Position numbers and translations under genes: made by a program. The notes beneath the pieces are model-generated. The model had not been told where the DNA came from, did not search any database, and worked only from the letters and a program-made list of their open reading frames with translations. Shown one piece after another: positions 63,291-64,000 of a stretch of DNA of 64,000 nt (positions are counted from its first letter, which is position 1; the number at the start of each line of letters is the position of its first letter). The stretch is from Streptomyces sp. NBC_01235 (GTDB lineage: Bacteria; Actinomycetota; Actinomycetes; Streptomycetales; Streptomycetaceae): the NCBI RefSeq assembly GCF_035989285.1, contig NZ_CP108513.1:2418001-2482000 (forward strand). The letters are read 5' to 3'.

Positions 63291-64000
63291 TCAACTCCAG
63301 TAGCCGCCCTGCACCATGGCACGCAGGCTGTCGTGGTGCAGGATCAGGGTGTCCGGATCGGCCGGGACGGCGACCTCGCCGAAGTGCGCCTGCCGGTAGG
63401 CGACGCGCAGCATCACGATCGCCTGCCGCAGTGCGGCGTACAGCGTGTAGAAGTCCATGTCGCGCGGGATGTGCCCGGTGAGCCGCGCGTAGCGTTCCTC
63501 GACGCGTTCACGGCGCAGGAAGTCGGGCAGTCCGCGCCCGCCGGAGGCGACCGTGAGGTCGTGGAAGAAGCGGTGCAGGTAGAGCGTCCAGCCGAGGTCC
63601 ACCTCGCGCGGGGCGACGGCCGCCATCTCCCAGTCGAGGACGGCCACGGGCTCGAAGCCGTCGTAGATCACGTTTCCGATGCGGGCGTCGCCCCAGTTGA
63701 GCACCGGTGCGCCGGGATCGCGCGGCCAGAGGTGCGCGAGCCGGTCGAACGCCTCCTCGATGAGCGGTGAGCGGGGCAGCCCGTCGACGACCCAGTGGTA
63801 GTAGGCGCGTTGGGCCGTAACATGGCGGTGGAGCGCGTCGCCATCACCGGGGAGGGTGAGGAACTGGGCTTTTTCCAGCGGCACTTGGTCGTGCAGCCGG
63901 GCCAACAGGCCGATCGTCGCCGCCTCCAGGCGTTCGCGCTGCCCGTCGCTCGCCGCGTGCAGCCAGTTGCCCTCGTAGGTGTACGGCATGACGTCGGGCG
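63291..64000 (-). CDS. Phosphotransferase family protein (APH/acyl-CoA dehydrogenase N-terminal-like), 5' end cut by window
   Basis: The C-terminal 230+ residues of an aminoglycoside phosphotransferase-like kinase. VLNWGDARIGNVIYDGFEPV contains the Brenner catalytic-loop variant (W-G-D-x-R-x-x-N) and VAVLDWEMAAVAPREVDLGW the metal-binding Asp motif. These features are typical of the APH-like kinase domain linked to acyl-CoA metabolism. The frame continues past the window edge (DVMPYTYEGNW), so the N-terminal ATP-binding lobe is missing here. Resistance function is not implied. Confidence 0.87.
   Translation of the reverse strand, partial: PDVMPYTYEGNWLHAASDGQRERLEAATIGLLARLHDQVPLEKAQFLTLPGDGDALHRHVTAQRAYYHWVVDGLPRSPLIEEAFDRLAHLWPRDPGAPVLNWGDARIGNVIYDGFEPVAVLDWEMAAVAPREVDLGWTLYLHRFFHDLTVASGGRGLPDFLRRERVEERYARLTGHIPRDMDFYTLYAALRQAIVMLRVAYRQAHFGEVAVPADPDTLILHHDSLRAMVQGGYWS

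Overview
The window is about 64 kb of high-GC actinobacterial chromosome, almost certainly Streptomyces. Support comes from a Streptomyces-type 16S rRNA, pervasive GTG/TTG starts, a conservon (cvnABCD), smeA-sffA sporulation genes, RbpA behind a SigR-type promoter, and a DasR-type operator in front of crr-ptsI. The order crr-ptsI ... smeA-sffA ... rbpA resembles, from memory, the S. coelicolor core-chromosome block around SCO1390-SCO1440; I could not check this.

Layout. 1-1422: 16S rRNA (minus strand, 3' end cut by the window edge) with its leader. 1.9-4.3 kb: crr-ptsI (PTS IIA-Glc and Enzyme I) behind a DasR operator, ending in a hairpin terminator. 4.3-10 kb: unknown gene, MFS exporter divergent from a MocR-type regulator across an 18-bp palindrome, acetoacetate-CoA ligase. 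10-17.3 kb: GH31 glucosidase, NUDIX hydrolase, secreted VanX-like dipeptidase, DUF35/thiolase-like pair, and a degenerate EAL-CBS-GGDEF protein. 17.3-20.4 kb: long leader, then glpF-glpK. 20.5-28.5 kb: a conservon in which a 1210-residue 5-oxoprolinase/hydantoinase gene sits between cvnC and cvnD. 29-32.7 kb: a decayed choline/betaine-type catabolic cluster (reductase, Rieske oxygenase, aldehyde dehydrogenase and GMC dehydrogenase remnants) around one intact APC permease. 32.7-39.9 kb: a three-gene condensin-like operon (kleisin-like, KITE-like, SMC-like) with no adjacent nuclease gene. 40-45.3 kb: GntR regulator divergent from an MFS transporter, a DUF1445 hydro-lyase and pxpABC (bacterial 5-oxoprolinase), with a 19-bp operator-like palindrome between them. 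45.3-50.3 kb: SGNH hydrolase and two glycosyltransferases in one overlapping operon, then a HEAT-repeat protein. 50.6-57.5 kb: ankyrin protein, smeA-sffA, a YczR/YczE-like pair, GDPD phosphodiesterase and UMF1-family transporter. 57.7-64 kb: rbpA, FxsA-like protein, polyprenol-phosphate mannose synthase, amidohydrolase, Lrp regulator, a small Cys-rich acidic protein, and a phosphotransferase cut by the window end.

Themes. Central sugar signalling (DasR/PTS) and glycerol uptake sit next to two unrelated 5-oxoproline-hydrolysing systems. The most system-like unknown is the condensin-like operon, which resembles MksFEB/JetABC but lacks MksG/JetD. At the DNA level, the 12-bp palindrome CACGCGCGCGTG occurs at least ten times, in several reading frames and between genes, far more often than base composition predicts.

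Limits: all calls come from reading the sequence and translations, with no database searches. Start codons were chosen by ribosome-binding site, overlap and family N-terminus.
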